Shown in pieces: positions 36,101 to 43,831 of a stretch of DNA of 64,000 nucleotides (positions within the stretch are counted from its first letter, which is position 1; each line of letters opens with the position of its first letter). Below the pieces are notes generated by a model that saw only the letters and a program-made list of their open reading frames with translations, was not told the DNA's origin and made no database searches. A program made the position numbers and the translations under genes. The stretch lies in contig JACRIK010000026.1 in NCBI GenBank assembly GCA_016235865.1, positions 1-64,000 of the forward strand. The letters run 5' to 3'. The stretch is from Planctomycetota bacterium. Lineage in GTDB: Bacteria > Planctomycetota > MHYJ01 > JACQXL01.

Positions 36101-37180
36101 GGTGGTCAGCGGTGAGAATTGTGTGAATTGCTGTAATGCGGAATTTGCCGGCCAATCGTTATCACGCATGTAATTCTCATTCTGGTTTTTTTGGTCAATC
36201 GACTCAAGATAATATCCTTTAAGTCCCCGGATCAGGGCGACCATGACCGGCCTCAGGGCGGTATTGATATTGACCGGCGCCCGGCCATTCTTATTTCCCG
36301 TGGGGAAGGTAATGGCCTCGGTGATGCGCATCTCGCTCCATGATTCTATCTCGCCGCCTAAGACTGGCGCTACTCCGTTCCGTCCCAGCCGCTGTGATAA
36401 CGGGGTCGGGCTGACCACGGTCTCATCGAGCCAAGAATAAAAGGAAATATAGGGTTCCAGTGTCTTGGTCTGGTCATCGGTTAGTTTAACCCGGGATTTA
36501 AGGTCGTCCATGGAGCTGTAGGCCCCTTTGCCGGCCTTTTCATCGTATATGTTGGTGCCGATATTCCGGCTCAAGCCGGGTATTTCCTCGGTCAGGTTCT
36601 CCAGGATAGTCTTGAGGTTTGGGTGGTCTTCCATATTGACAAAGAGCCGGCTGGACAGGTCGTCTATCTTGAGGGCGAAATAGTCGTCCTCCTTATTGTA
36701 TTGGGAGGGTACCCGGCCGGACACGCCGACCTGGTAATTCTTACCCTTTTTAATCTCGATCATGTCTTTGGCGTCAAATAGAGGTTTGCCATCTTTATCC
36801 TTATCATCAATCCGGTTCTTCATCAAAGAGGGGCGCGGGGCGCGGTCCAGGGGGCAGTCAAAGGTCTGCAAGGTGCCGTCGCCGTTGGCGTCCTCTCCGT
36901 CATCTAATATGCCGTTTCCATTCAGGTCCTCGCCGTAATACCTGAGTTCGTCTATCTTATCAGGCGTCAGGTATGCCCGGGCCGTGGAGAGGGCGGCCTG
37001 GATGCCGCTCTGGGCCACCAGCTTGGCCTGGACATTATCCACGTAACTCTTTGAGGCGGACCGCTCAAAGGTGGTAATCATGGAAAAGAGCGTGCCCAAT
37101 ATGACCAGTAAGGTCAGGACGCCCAGGATGACAATCAGGATGATGCCTTTTTCATTATTGCGGGACAGGTTCTTTTTCAT
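33101..37180 (-). CDS. Giant GspK-like pseudopilin with LamG domain and two proline-rich tracts
   Basis: The 1359-residue protein starts with a basic stretch and a hydrophobic helix (residues 13-33), as in pseudopilin-like GspK. It then has an EF-hand-like loop (DLNGNGILDDGEDANGDG), a GspK region with PVNINTALRPV, and a LamG-type domain. The C-terminal third holds two low-complexity tracts: a Pro/Ala tract (about 34350-34725) and a Pro/Thr then Gly/Ser tract (about 33560-33930). Each follows an AACPxR segment. AAGGAGGA fixes ATG 37180. Long polyproline runs would need EF-P. It lies behind the sigma/anti-sigma pair. Confidence 0.75.
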   Translation of the reverse strand: MKKNLSRNNEKGIILIVILGVLTLLVILGTLFSMITTFERSASKSYVDNVQAKLVAQSGIQAALSTARAYLTPDKIDELRYYGEDLNGNGILDDGEDANGDGTLQTFDCPLDRAPRPSLMKNRIDDKDKDGKPLFDAKDMIEIKKGKNYQVGVSGRVPSQYNKEDDYFALKIDDLSSRLFVNMEDHPNLKTILENLTEEIPGLSRNIGTNIYDEKAGKGAYSSMDDLKSRVKLTDDQTKTLEPYISFYSWLDETVVSPTPLSQRLGRNGVAPVLGGEIESWSEMRITEAITFPTGNKNGRAPVNINTALRPVMVALIRGLKGYYLESIDQKNQNENYMRDNDWPANSALQQFTQFSPLTTFRLRETAALSKEAAGMVADGIIRRVNDPNQGPFRSWEQFNSFCDGLIGATVYGQSGTFTKEQADVLKANFNPNTNLNDFNPDYNRLLRVDKTDLTYFTTEFTFYPTGHYEITSLGRVLSKNNKIMAQSEIKTVVKLFDIYRETTEEQFLADLSSRSNIISSATDTNNDLSLQILPERINLARNATDNYGINADYDGYITLATTEFSRQDIDNNPLRFRAGFDTGINANTGEEVKGFGILRDPPKAGVIMPEKGKAKLSDLDGRLYVDGVYSDSKSVPAYDFTPRPLPNSNQRILVSMWIKPQFYPEETGKIRCYFSWMNPAANSGNGAPFGIYSIARTPGAIIPGVWSRNSFLAGGYGTNNPIPFTGAGTPCLNHVETGHSCNGLSSGAPWNTSKFRAGKWMHVMWVRRVNDPASGGTGGSGSGEASIYDTNVKYALVNNKLYVFPDGSSYQREVFDLAACPGRGQPMPPQTPPPAPPVPPPAPPAAPPAPPPAPPAPPPAPPAPPPAPPAPPAPPAAPPPAPPVAPPPAPPVAPPPGAPPPAPPAPPPAPPAPPAPPAAPPPAPPAAPPPATPGTGSGPASNTGTTPAWQGTYDQLYINGDAWVGGPFQDQTNGLIGNYTSNLRLGEASDAPRLNCSPDATFDEVMIFELTQTPGGPPGGPPGNPEITPSAPGGGGSGSGPGSGSAPSSPNRESAFIFDEGVKLASLKDTKVTYINKEKIIWAACPHRMPAPPSTPPPPGPIPPPMPPPPSTPPTPPAPPTTPTPPPPPTTPVPPTTPSTPPTPSTPTPPSTPPPPGGGTPPGGIPPGGETPPGGIPPGNGSGSGSGTGSGSGSGSGGSGNGEAPSGPPAAVPPNIQNIYTNVGRYYTGNDANFTSSVIDINKIQGIGTTGSETPEQVNVFMVHWTVYGTPTPDGTMPNGQVNVDLSGNTLTMNTNGAAVSPTTTGEPLKPSNNQMSYTLQFRPNITGTQAAIDTIIFDDITFYYYSTPKIVSWRYEQ
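33531..33935. repeat. Low-complexity tract encoding Pro/Thr and Gly/Ser
   Basis: Short GGCGGTGTCG- and GGAGTCGGCG-like units repeat imperfectly on the plus strand. The minus-strand gene reads them as Pro/Thr-rich and then GSGSGS-rich protein. Long plus-strand open frames here are by-products of the composition. Confidence 0.75.
34350..34725. repeat. Low-complexity tract encoding Pro/Ala repeats
   Basis: Units of 9 to 18 bp such as GCCGGTGGCGCAGGAGGA repeat over about 375 bp. They encode about 110 residues of APPAPPPAPP on the minus strand. All three plus-strand frames are also open here; none is a credible gene. Confidence 0.8.
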
Positions 37181-37210
37181 ATAGTCCTCCTTATATACGG
37201 GGTTTTCAGG

Positions 37211-37297
37211 AATAACAACAGGGTTAAACAACCCCCTTTTATTCCCCCTTTGTTAAGGGGGACGGAGGGGGTTGTTACTCCGTTAAATACTGTTATT
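37211..37297. repeat. Palindromic repeat, family B
   Basis: AATAACAACAGGG...CCCCCTTTGTTAAGGGGG...CTCCGTTAAATACTGTTATT is an almost complete inverted repeat. It was placed between the anti-sigma gene and the ribosome binding site of the GspK-like gene and could attenuate read-through. Confidence 0.85.
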
Positions 37298-37299
37298 TA

Positions 37300-37980
37300 T
37301 CAATTCTTACACACCAGCGGGGCTGAGGAATCCTCGGCGTAGAGCGTCTCGCCGTCCTTGCCCAGGGCATCGCCCATGGTGGTGGTCAACCGGACTTCTC
37401 CTTTGGCTACATATATTAATACCGAGGTCTTTATCTTAAGCGGCTCGACCTCTTCTTCCTTGACGCTGACCGAGAACTCGGTCCCGTGGACCAGGATGGT
37501 GCCGGCCGAGGTAATCAGCTGGAACGGCTGGCCGTGGTCTTTGGATACGGTGACGTGTAGCTTGCCGCTTTCCTTGAGGATGACCTGGCGGCCGGATTCA
37601 TTGATGATCAGGTCGGAATCCGGCGAGGCGATGATGCTGGTTCCGTCCGCGGCGTATAAGCTTTGGGCGTCGCCGGCCGGCCCGGTCAACAGATAAAAGA
37701 TTGATGCGGCCGCCAGCAGGACCGCCGCAACGCCGGACAGGGCCAGCACCAGCCGGTTTAATCTGGCCGGCTTGCGGCCGGCTGATAATTTCTCCAGCTG
37801 CGGCGTTGGGATCGGCAGCGCCTTGAACTCGTCGGAAATCATCCGGGCGAACGCCTGCTCCGATTCGTAATACGCGTGGCAGTCCGCGCAGCCCATGATG
37901 TGCTCACTCACCTCCACGGGCAGGGTGGATTTCCCGATGATGCTTTGTTCGATTTCGTTTCTAATCTCTGAACAGTTCAT
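37300..37980 (-). CDS. FecR-type anti-sigma factor
   Basis: The 226-residue protein has an N-terminal zinc-finger anti-sigma domain (HIMGCADCH, residues 27-35), one membrane helix at about 77-98 and a periplasmic FecR-like domain (about 105-215). It should hold the ECF sigma factor at the membrane and release it after an envelope signal. Its start overlaps the sigma gene by 4 bp (ATGA). The next gene on the strand is the giant GspK-like protein, a likely regulon member. Confidence 0.85.
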   Translation of the reverse strand: MNCSEIRNEIEQSIIGKSTLPVEVSEHIMGCADCHAYYESEQAFARMISDEFKALPIPTPQLEKLSAGRKPARLNRLVLALSGVAAVLLAAASIFYLLTGPAGDAQSLYAADGTSIIASPDSDLIINESGRQVILKESGKLHVTVSKDHGQPFQLITSAGTILVHGTEFSVSVKEEEVEPLKIKTSVLIYVAKGEVRLTTTMGDALGKDGETLYAEDSSAPLVCKN

Positions 37981-38489
37981 TTTAGTTTCTCCCTTAGAGC
38001 CCGGTAGGCCCGGGTCAGCCGGCTCGTCACCGAGCCCTCCGGTTCTTTTAAATGCCTGGCGATTTCCGCGCAGGTCATATCCTTATAAAATCTCAGTATC
38101 AGGACCAGCCGAAAATCCTCGGGCAGCGAATTCAGGACGTCCCGGAGCATTAACTTATCCGCCGATTGGGCGGATTTGTCGTCCGCCAGCTCGATGGTAA
38201 TCGTTTGTTCCTTGACAATCTTGCGGCCCCGGTGCCGCTCTTTTATCAGCTGGCTGACCAGGCCGTAAAACCATACCGGGAACTTGTCTTTATCCTCCAG
38301 TTTTTCCAGGTACTTCTGAACCTTGACAAACGCCTCCTGGGTGATATCCTCTGATTCCGCGTGGTTCTTGGTCCACTGGTAACAAAGCTGGTAGGCCATC
38401 GGCCAGTACTTGGTCACCAGTTGGTTGAAAGAACCCGCGTCACCCTCCAGCGTTTTATCTATCAGGATAACATCGTCCGGATTTTTCAC
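37977..38489 (-). CDS. ECF-type RNA polymerase sigma factor
   Basis: The 170 residues contain region 2 (the -10-binding helix near DITQEAFVKVQKYL, residues 50-63) and region 4 with the HTH TCAEIARHLKEPEGSVTSRL. No region 3 is present. The start codon is GTG. It probably directs transcription of its own operon and of surface-appendage genes under control of the downstream anti-sigma factor. Confidence 0.9.
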   Translation of the reverse strand: MKNPDDVILIDKTLEGDAGSFNQLVTKYWPMAYQLCYQWTKNHAESEDITQEAFVKVQKYLEKLEDKDKFPVWFYGLVSQLIKERHRGRKIVKEQTITIELADDKSAQSADKLMLRDVLNSLPEDFRLVLILRFYKDMTCAEIARHLKEPEGSVTSRLTRAYRALREKLK

Positions 38490-38554
38490 TGTTATTCTCT
38501 ATATATATGAATGTTTGAGACACCCAAAAAACTGCATGGGGTTGAAAAATATTT

Positions 38555-38760
38555 TAACAACCCCCTTAATCCCCCTTTTTTAAGGGGGACTTAAATTTTC
38601 TTGTTACTTCCCGTTTCCTACTCCCCCTTAGTAGGGGGGCTTATTCCCCCTTAGCAAAGTGGGATACTTTATACTCCCCTTTAGTAGGGGGGATTATTCC
38701 CCTTTAGCAAAGTGGGATACTTTATACTCCCCTTTAGTAAAGGGGGCAGGGGGTTGTTAC
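38555..38760. repeat. Family B repeat cluster, downstream side of the DUF559 gene
   Basis: At least four CCCCCTT...AAGGGGG-type hairpins lie in a row, including a 53-bp unit present twice (38640-38692, 38693-38746; core TTAGCAAAGTGGGATACTTT). The last part, 38726-38760, is a direct repeat of 39246-39281 and contains the stop codon of the DUF559 gene. Confidence 0.85.
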
Positions 38761-39137
38761 CCTTTTTCTTTAAAGGTTGTCAAGGGGTTGTTCTCAATCC
38801 ATCCCCCAATCGCCCTCAAGACATTTTTTATATCCTTCTTTATTTCCAAATCATTAAATCTCAGTATTGTTAAACTGAGCGATTCCAGAAATCGTTGTCT
38901 CTTCATGTCGATATGGAACTTCCCTTCATGGCTTATTCCGTCAATCTCGATTATCAGATTAAGACTGCTGCAATAGAAATCCACAATATAATTACCTATT
39001 GGTTTTTGTCTTGAAAATTGATAACCATACATTCTGCGCGATTTTAGTTCGTTCCAGAGCAATACTTCGGCAAGCGTGCTGCTACTTCTTAGTTTTCTTG
39101 AGAGCGCTTTTAACTTAGGGTTGTAACAAATCTTCAT
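38757..39137 (-). CDS. DUF559 endonuclease-like protein
   Basis: The 126-residue protein is a DUF559 domain, related to very-short-patch-repair type nucleases. LAEVLLWNELKSRRMYGYQF is followed by the PD-(D/E)xK core: D53 (YIVDFYC), E64 and D66 (IIEIDG). Its biological role is unknown. ATG 39137 is chosen; 39149 is possible. The gene is embedded in family B palindromes on both sides and bracketed by 35/36-bp direct repeats. Its stop codon lies in the left repeat at the same place where the neighbouring glycosyltransferase stops in the right repeat. Confidence 0.85.
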   Translation of the reverse strand: MKICYNPKLKALSRKLRSSSTLAEVLLWNELKSRRMYGYQFSRQKPIGNYIVDFYCSSLNLIIEIDGISHEGKFHIDMKRQRFLESLSLTILRFNDLEIKKDIKNVLRAIGGWIENNPLTTFKEKG

Positions 39138-39162
39138 AACAACCACCATTGTTAGGGGAGAT

Positions 39163-39281
39163 TATAACCCCCTTTTTCCCCTTTTAATAAAGGGGACTAC
39201 AACCCCCTTCGTCCCCCTTTGTTAAGGGGGAATTACGACTCTCTTACTCCCCCTTAGTAAAGGGGGCAGGGGGGTTGTTAC
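39163..39281. repeat. Family B repeat cluster, upstream side of the DUF559 gene
   Basis: Three CCCC(C)TT...AAGGGG(G) hairpins follow each other. The right-most, 39246-39281, matches 38726-38760 with one substitution and one inserted base. It provides the stop codon of the glycosyltransferase gene at 39278. Confidence 0.85.
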
Positions 39282-40159
39282 TCATACCTCCCCATTCTCC
39301 CTATTATCCCGTGCCCGGCGCCGGTTATAATAGAAAAGAACTTCTTAAGCACGTCTTTTTCGTATAAAATAATCTTGAGCATCTGTCTGGCCAGATTGGC
39401 CATATCCCGGCTGACCCAGCCCGGCCGGGACAGGCAATGCCGTTTCCAGAGGACAATCCGGTTCCGGGTGCCGTAATATACCCGCAACGGGCTGTGATGG
39501 GTGATTAATATGTCCTGCCACAAAAACCGGTGCTGGGTTGATTGGCCGGCGGCGTGGTGCAGGATGGCCGATTGGGCTTCAATTATCCTGAATCCGCGGG
39601 ATAAACAGCGCAGGCAGAATTCCACATCCACGAAGTCAATGAAGAAATCCTCGCTGAACAGCCCGACCTTTGGGAAGATGCGGGCCGGGAGCAGGTTCCC
39701 GGAGGTCATGGTCGCCTCGATTTCCACAAACGGTTGGGCCGGGTCGGTCCGGCAATTCCCGAAAGACAGGTGCTTGCCGGTGACCGGATTGCAATAGACC
39801 GGTGAAATGACGGCCACCGCATCCTTGTAATCGCATGATTGGTAAGCGGCCAGCATGGTGTTGATGAATCCGGGTGTGACCCGGCTGTCCTGGTCAAAGG
39901 TGGCAATCCAGTCGCAGCCGGCCTCCAGGGCGTATCTGATTCCGATATTCAGGGCCGCGGCGATTCCCAGATTGGCGCGGTTATAAATCACCTGCACGTC
40001 TTCTGTTTTACCGGCCGCGTCCAGCAGGTTGCGCGATGCGCCGGACGAGCCGTTGTCCACGATGATTACCCGGCCCACCTGCTCCTTCAGGGCCGTTATG
40101 TTGGCGGGCAGGTAATCGCCCGGATTATACGCCACAATTATTGCGCAGACGCTTTTCAT
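39278..40159 (-). CDS. Glycosyltransferase family 2, rhamnosyltransferase-like
   Basis: The 293-residue GT-A enzyme has IIVAYNPGDYL at the N-terminus, IIVDNGSSG near residue 32 and the metal-binding DQDS motif in IATFDQDSRV near 95. It resembles dTDP-rhamnosyltransferases of O-antigen synthesis. The acceptor is unknown. The final codons and stop are read from a family B repeat, so the original C-terminus may have been altered by the insertion. Confidence 0.82.
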   Translation of the reverse strand: MKSVCAIIVAYNPGDYLPANITALKEQVGRVIIVDNGSSGASRNLLDAAGKTEDVQVIYNRANLGIAAALNIGIRYALEAGCDWIATFDQDSRVTPGFINTMLAAYQSCDYKDAVAVISPVYCNPVTGKHLSFGNCRTDPAQPFVEIEATMTSGNLLPARIFPKVGLFSEDFFIDFVDVEFCLRCLSRGFRIIEAQSAILHHAAGQSTQHRFLWQDILITHHSPLRVYYGTRNRIVLWKRHCLSRPGWVSRDMANLARQMLKIILYEKDVLKKFFSIITGAGHGIIGRMGRYE

Positions 40160-40190
40160 AAGATGGAATCGTAATATATTAGCCGAAGGA

Positions 40191-40297
40191 AGTCCCCCTT
40201 ATTAAAGGGGGTCGGGGGGTTGTTATCACTACTGGATCCTATTATAAAATCCCGTAAGGGACAACCCCCTTCATCCCCCTTTCGTAAGGGGGACTTC
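40191..40297. repeat. Composite family B element, copy 1
   Basis: CCCCCTTATTAAAGGGGG and CCCCCTTTCGTAAGGGGG hairpins enclose an AT-rich centre with ATCCCGTAAGGGACAACCC. A copy with the same order and orientation lies at 47009-47116. Confidence 0.85.
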
Positions 40298-40336
40298 AGG
40301 CGGCCAAATAACTAACTTCATAAAAGTGCCGGCGCA

Positions 40337-41815
40337 TCAGGCCGGCCTTTCCTTCCTGAGTTTCCTGAGCCGGAGCATGGCCCGGACGGTTTTGACCAGC
40401 ACGCCCTTGAATTGGGTCGCGCCGACGTAAATCATCCGCCACGGATGCCGGAGATTGTCCTTGATAAAATAATACAGGTTTATCGGCAGGATGACCTTGA
40501 ACCGGGCGATGAGATAGAGTTCTTCGAACTTAGATTTGGGCATATCGGCGTAATTTATCTGTGGCGTTTCCGGGTCGCCGATGCTGTCCCAGTCCAGAAT
40601 CTGTTTGCCCTCGGCCTTGAGTTGGTTGTAGACGGCCGAGCCGGGCAGGGGCATAAAGAGATTGAACCCGATATTATGGGGCTTGGTCTTCTTAAGGAAA
40701 TCTATGGTCTGGCGGAAATCGTCCTCTCTCTCTCCGGGATAACCGGCGATGATATTGCCCTGGAAACGCAGTCCGACCTCCTTGGTCAGCTTGACGGCCG
40801 CCAGATTCTTGGCCACCGTGGTCTTTTTGTTCATCAAATCCAGTATCCGCTGCGAGCCGGATTCAAATCCGTATTCCACGTGGACGCATCCGGCTTCCTT
40901 CATCAGTTCCAGATATTCCTTATCAACGATACTGGTGCTCAACTGGGCCATCCACTTGATTTTCTTATTGATGCCCCTGGCGATGAACAGGGACAGCACC
41001 TCCTTGGCCCGTTTCTTATTGGCCAGGAACATATCCTCGGCAAAATAGAGCGCCTCGATGGAATACTCGGAAATCAGGTGCTCGATTTCGCTGGCCACCC
41101 TTTGGGGCGAATGGTATCTGACCTTGCCGCTGAAGCTGATCGGACCGGCGCAGTAGTGGCAGCGGAACGGGCATCCGCGCGCGGTAAAGATGTGGGTGGT
41201 GCGCAGGCTCAGGTTTCGGCTGGTGAACCGGCTCGGCCGTAAGTATGATGACATCTTGAGCAGGTGCCGGGCCGGCAAAGGCAGGTCATCCAGGTTTTCG
41301 ATTAACTCCCGGTCCGGGTTTGAGACGATTTCCCGGTTCGCATCCCGGTAGTTGATGCCGGCGACCTCAGGCAGTGCGCGTCCGTTGGCCAGTTCCAGCA
41401 TGGTATTCTCGCCCTCGCCGCGCGCCAGGATATCTATGGACGGGCATTTCTCCAGGGTCAGGATGGGCTCGCCGATGCAGTGCGGCCCGCCGATGGCCGT
41501 GGTCGTGCCCGGGAATTCCTTCTTGACCATGGTGGCCATGTAACTGGCGTCGCTGACATTGGGCGTGGTCACGCTGAAACCCACGATGCCCGGCTTGAAC
41601 GAGGCGATTAAATCCAGGGTGTCCTTATCGGTCTTTTGGAAGTCCAGGTGGTTCTCTTTCAGGAGCAGGTCCCGGTCGATAATCAGGGCCTTGTGCCCGT
41701 GCTTTTCCAGGACCGCGGCAATATAGGCCAGCCCGAGCGGCGGCCAGAACTGCTTGTTCTCATCGACCTTGCTTCTCTTGGCGGACACCAGCGGATATAT
41801 CAGGCAGACATTCAT
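40337..41815 (-). CDS. B12-binding-domain radical SAM protein
   Basis: The 492-residue protein has an N-terminal Rossmann-like cobalamin-binding-type domain (about 1-150), without the DxHxxG motif. A radical SAM barrel follows with the 4Fe-4S motif CPFRCHYC (C215, C219, C222). Such proteins methylate or rearrange lipids and sugars; the surrounding glycan genes suggest a sugar or lipid substrate, which is inference. No close partner gene; repeats lie on both sides. Confidence 0.85.
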   Translation of the reverse strand: MNVCLIYPLVSAKRSKVDENKQFWPPLGLAYIAAVLEKHGHKALIIDRDLLLKENHLDFQKTDKDTLDLIASFKPGIVGFSVTTPNVSDASYMATMVKKEFPGTTTAIGGPHCIGEPILTLEKCPSIDILARGEGENTMLELANGRALPEVAGINYRDANREIVSNPDRELIENLDDLPLPARHLLKMSSYLRPSRFTSRNLSLRTTHIFTARGCPFRCHYCAGPISFSGKVRYHSPQRVASEIEHLISEYSIEALYFAEDMFLANKKRAKEVLSLFIARGINKKIKWMAQLSTSIVDKEYLELMKEAGCVHVEYGFESGSQRILDLMNKKTTVAKNLAAVKLTKEVGLRFQGNIIAGYPGEREDDFRQTIDFLKKTKPHNIGFNLFMPLPGSAVYNQLKAEGKQILDWDSIGDPETPQINYADMPKSKFEELYLIARFKVILPINLYYFIKDNLRHPWRMIYVGATQFKGVLVKTVRAMLRLRKLRKERPA

Positions 41816-41903
41816 TGTTCCGATTCCTTCAACTATTTAGTTGGTAAGCCCCGGGTTATTTTTACAGTATAGGAAATTATACCCTACGGGCACAAGTAAA
41901 AAT

Positions 41904-42053
41904 GCAACCACGAATTAACACAAATATACACGAAAAATACCAGATATAAAATCCCAATTATTAGTGTTCGCTATCTCTACGGGACTCTTATTAATGAGAA
42001 CACCGTTAGGGGTCGCGTTCATTTCGTGGTCATTCGTGTCCATTCGTGGTTGC
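41904..42053. repeat. Palindromic intergenic repeat (GCAACCACGAATT...)
   Basis: GCAACCACGAATTAACAC at the left pairs with GTGTCCATTCGTGGTTGC at the right, about 110 bp apart. It resembles the copy at 1351-1460. It occupies most of the gap between two minus-strand genes. Confidence 0.7.
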
Positions 42054-42081
42054 GAAGTTTTTCTGATATTTTCCCAATGGT

Positions 42082-42861
42082 TCAAGTTTTAATCCTGCGC
42101 CATAACGACTGCAGTCCGGATTTCTGCCAGAGGTATCTTATCCCGATTGAGGTCAGCGCGGCCTTGATTGACCGGTTAATCCGCTGCAGCAATAAAGGGG
42201 CCGAGGCGCTCCAGGTGCCGGTAGTGGAATAAATCCGCCTGACATCCCGGTGTTTATCAAGCACCTTGGCCAGGGTCCGGAAATAAGACGCGGACAGCAC
42301 GCCGATGGATTTATGCCAGATGAACATCGGGATGACATAGGCGTCGAATCCCGATTTCCGGGCGGACAGGCAATAATCCACGGCATACAGGTGCCAGTCG
42401 TCGCAGATGGTTTCGTCGAACCGGAGTTTGTTGAATACCGGCCTCGGGACGATAATCAGGCATTCATCGAGCGTCTGGACCTTCTGTGGGGCGGTGATAT
42501 CGGTGAATCCGATACCGCGGCTGGGCGGGATGCCGTGCTTGATATTGGTCCAGACAAACCCTTTCCCGTCGGCTACCCCGGCCAGGCCGGCGATTGCGGT
42601 CTCCGGCAGTGAGCGGGCTATCTTTTCCGCCTCGGCCAGCCAGGTGTTTGACGACAGGTCCACATCCTGGTGGACGAACATCAGGTATTCACCGGTTGCC
42701 TGGCTTGCCCCGTGATTCAGGGCCGCGGCCGCGGACCTGAACCGGTTGCCTGTATTGTCAATGGCGATTAGCTCGTATTGGGCGGTCTGGTTCCGCAGAT
42801 TCTTCATCAGTCCGTCGTCCAGGATTTGCTTATTGTTGTAAACGCAGATAATGGAAATCAT
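42082..42861 (-). CDS. Glycosyltransferase family 2-like protein
   Basis: The 259-residue protein starts with ISIICVYNNKQ and has FVHQDVDL near residue 62, the likely metal/nucleotide-binding acidic motif. An EChallenge-free middle region leads to CDDWHLYAVDYCL near 155, typical of small GT2-like enzymes. It should transfer a sugar in surface-glycan assembly; donor and acceptor are unknown. It stands between an intergenic palindrome and the zinc-ribbon regulator gene. Confidence 0.75.
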   Translation of the reverse strand: MISIICVYNNKQILDDGLMKNLRNQTAQYELIAIDNTGNRFRSAAAALNHGASQATGEYLMFVHQDVDLSSNTWLAEAEKIARSLPETAIAGLAGVADGKGFVWTNIKHGIPPSRGIGFTDITAPQKVQTLDECLIIVPRPVFNKLRFDETICDDWHLYAVDYCLSARKSGFDAYVIPMFIWHKSIGVLSASYFRTLAKVLDKHRDVRRIYSTTGTWSASAPLLLQRINRSIKAALTSIGIRYLWQKSGLQSLWRRIKT

Positions 42862-42928
42862 AATATTATCAGGCAGTAAAGCATATTTCCGGCGCAGTTC
42901 AATAATATTCGGTCATATATGTCAAGGC

Positions 42929-43825
42929 TTATATCCTGAACCGGGACCAATACTCGTATTCCCCGGCTGGCAGTTCGCCGTAGTCCAGCTGGCTGATGGA
43001 AACAGCCGGATGCCCGTCCTTGGTCACCACCTTGCGGAAATGCACGTCATAAAAGGCAATCCGGCCCAGCGGGGCAGTGTGCCGGACGCCCTTGCCAAGC
43101 AAGGTCAGCAGTCCCTGCATATAGTTGTAGTCCTCCTTGGAGCCGACCCAGCCCTGGTACGCCTCTTCCTGGATGTAATACTTGGTTTTATCCTTGCGGT
43201 ATTTATCCAGCACCTCAGGCCGGAAGGAGATGCTCTCTTCGGTTGCGATTGTGCCGTAGCGGTTCAGGCGCGAGGTGAAATATTTCTGGAGGTCTTCGGG
43301 CCTGAAACGCCACTGGCCGCCGATTTTCGAGGCCGATAACGACCCGGCGGCAATCAGCCGGTAAATCGTCCGGCGGCTCAGGCCCAGGTAACCAATCACC
43401 TCTTTTAGAGACATCAGATAGACCAGGTCTTTGTTCTGTTGGCCGGAGATTTTGTCCAGCAGGAGCCGGCACCATAACGGCTCCTTATTTATTTTCTTGT
43501 GGAGATGTTGGGCTGTGTTGCGGTGGAGATTTAGTTTATGCGCCGCTTCTGTCGCGGTCAGGTGCAGCTCCAGGAAATAATATATGGCTGCAAGCCACTG
43601 GCTTAGAGACAGGCGGCTGTCCTGGAGAACCGTGCCGGTAAAATCGCTCCACCAGATGTTGCACTTGTCGCAGTGATAGCGAAAGTTTTTACTGCTGGTA
43701 TAAATCTTGTTCTGTACCCGGTGACATTTGATGCATCGGATGCCATTGGGCCAGCGAAAGGCGTGGAAGATTCTCTGGCAATCCTTGTCGCTCAATCCTG
43801 ATATGACCAATCCAAAATCTGACAT
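42929..43825 (-). CDS. Zinc-ribbon plus excisionase-type HTH DNA-binding protein
   Basis: The 298-residue protein has three parts: a zinc ribbon (C31, C34, C52, C55) followed by a helical segment (about 67-113) as in IS1595-type transposases; an excisionase-like HTH (SLKEVIGYLGLSRRTIYRLI, about 139-185); and a C-terminal domain of about 100 residues that I do not recognise. No DDE catalytic domain is present, so it is a DNA-binding factor made from transposase parts. Its promoter region has four ATCTGTGC boxes, and a 19 x 22 bp array lies 250 bp upstream. Confidence 0.7.
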   Translation of the reverse strand: MSDFGLVISGLSDKDCQRIFHAFRWPNGIRCIKCHRVQNKIYTSSKNFRYHCDKCNIWWSDFTGTVLQDSRLSLSQWLAAIYYFLELHLTATEAAHKLNLHRNTAQHLHKKINKEPLWCRLLLDKISGQQNKDLVYLMSLKEVIGYLGLSRRTIYRLIAAGSLSASKIGGQWRFRPEDLQKYFTSRLNRYGTIATEESISFRPEVLDKYRKDKTKYYIQEEAYQGWVGSKEDYNYMQGLLTLLGKGVRHTAPLGRIAFYDVHFRKVVTKDGHPAVSISQLDYGELPAGEYEYWSRFRI

Positions 43826-43831
43826 ATTTTA

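Noticed and set aside
38659-38976. Plus-strand gene overlapping the DUF559 gene
   Set aside because: Its start lies in family B repeats and the rest is antisense to the DUF559 frame, which has the nuclease core residues.
40412-41242. 276-codon plus-strand frame
   Set aside because: Antisense to the radical SAM gene with its intact CxxxCxxC motif.
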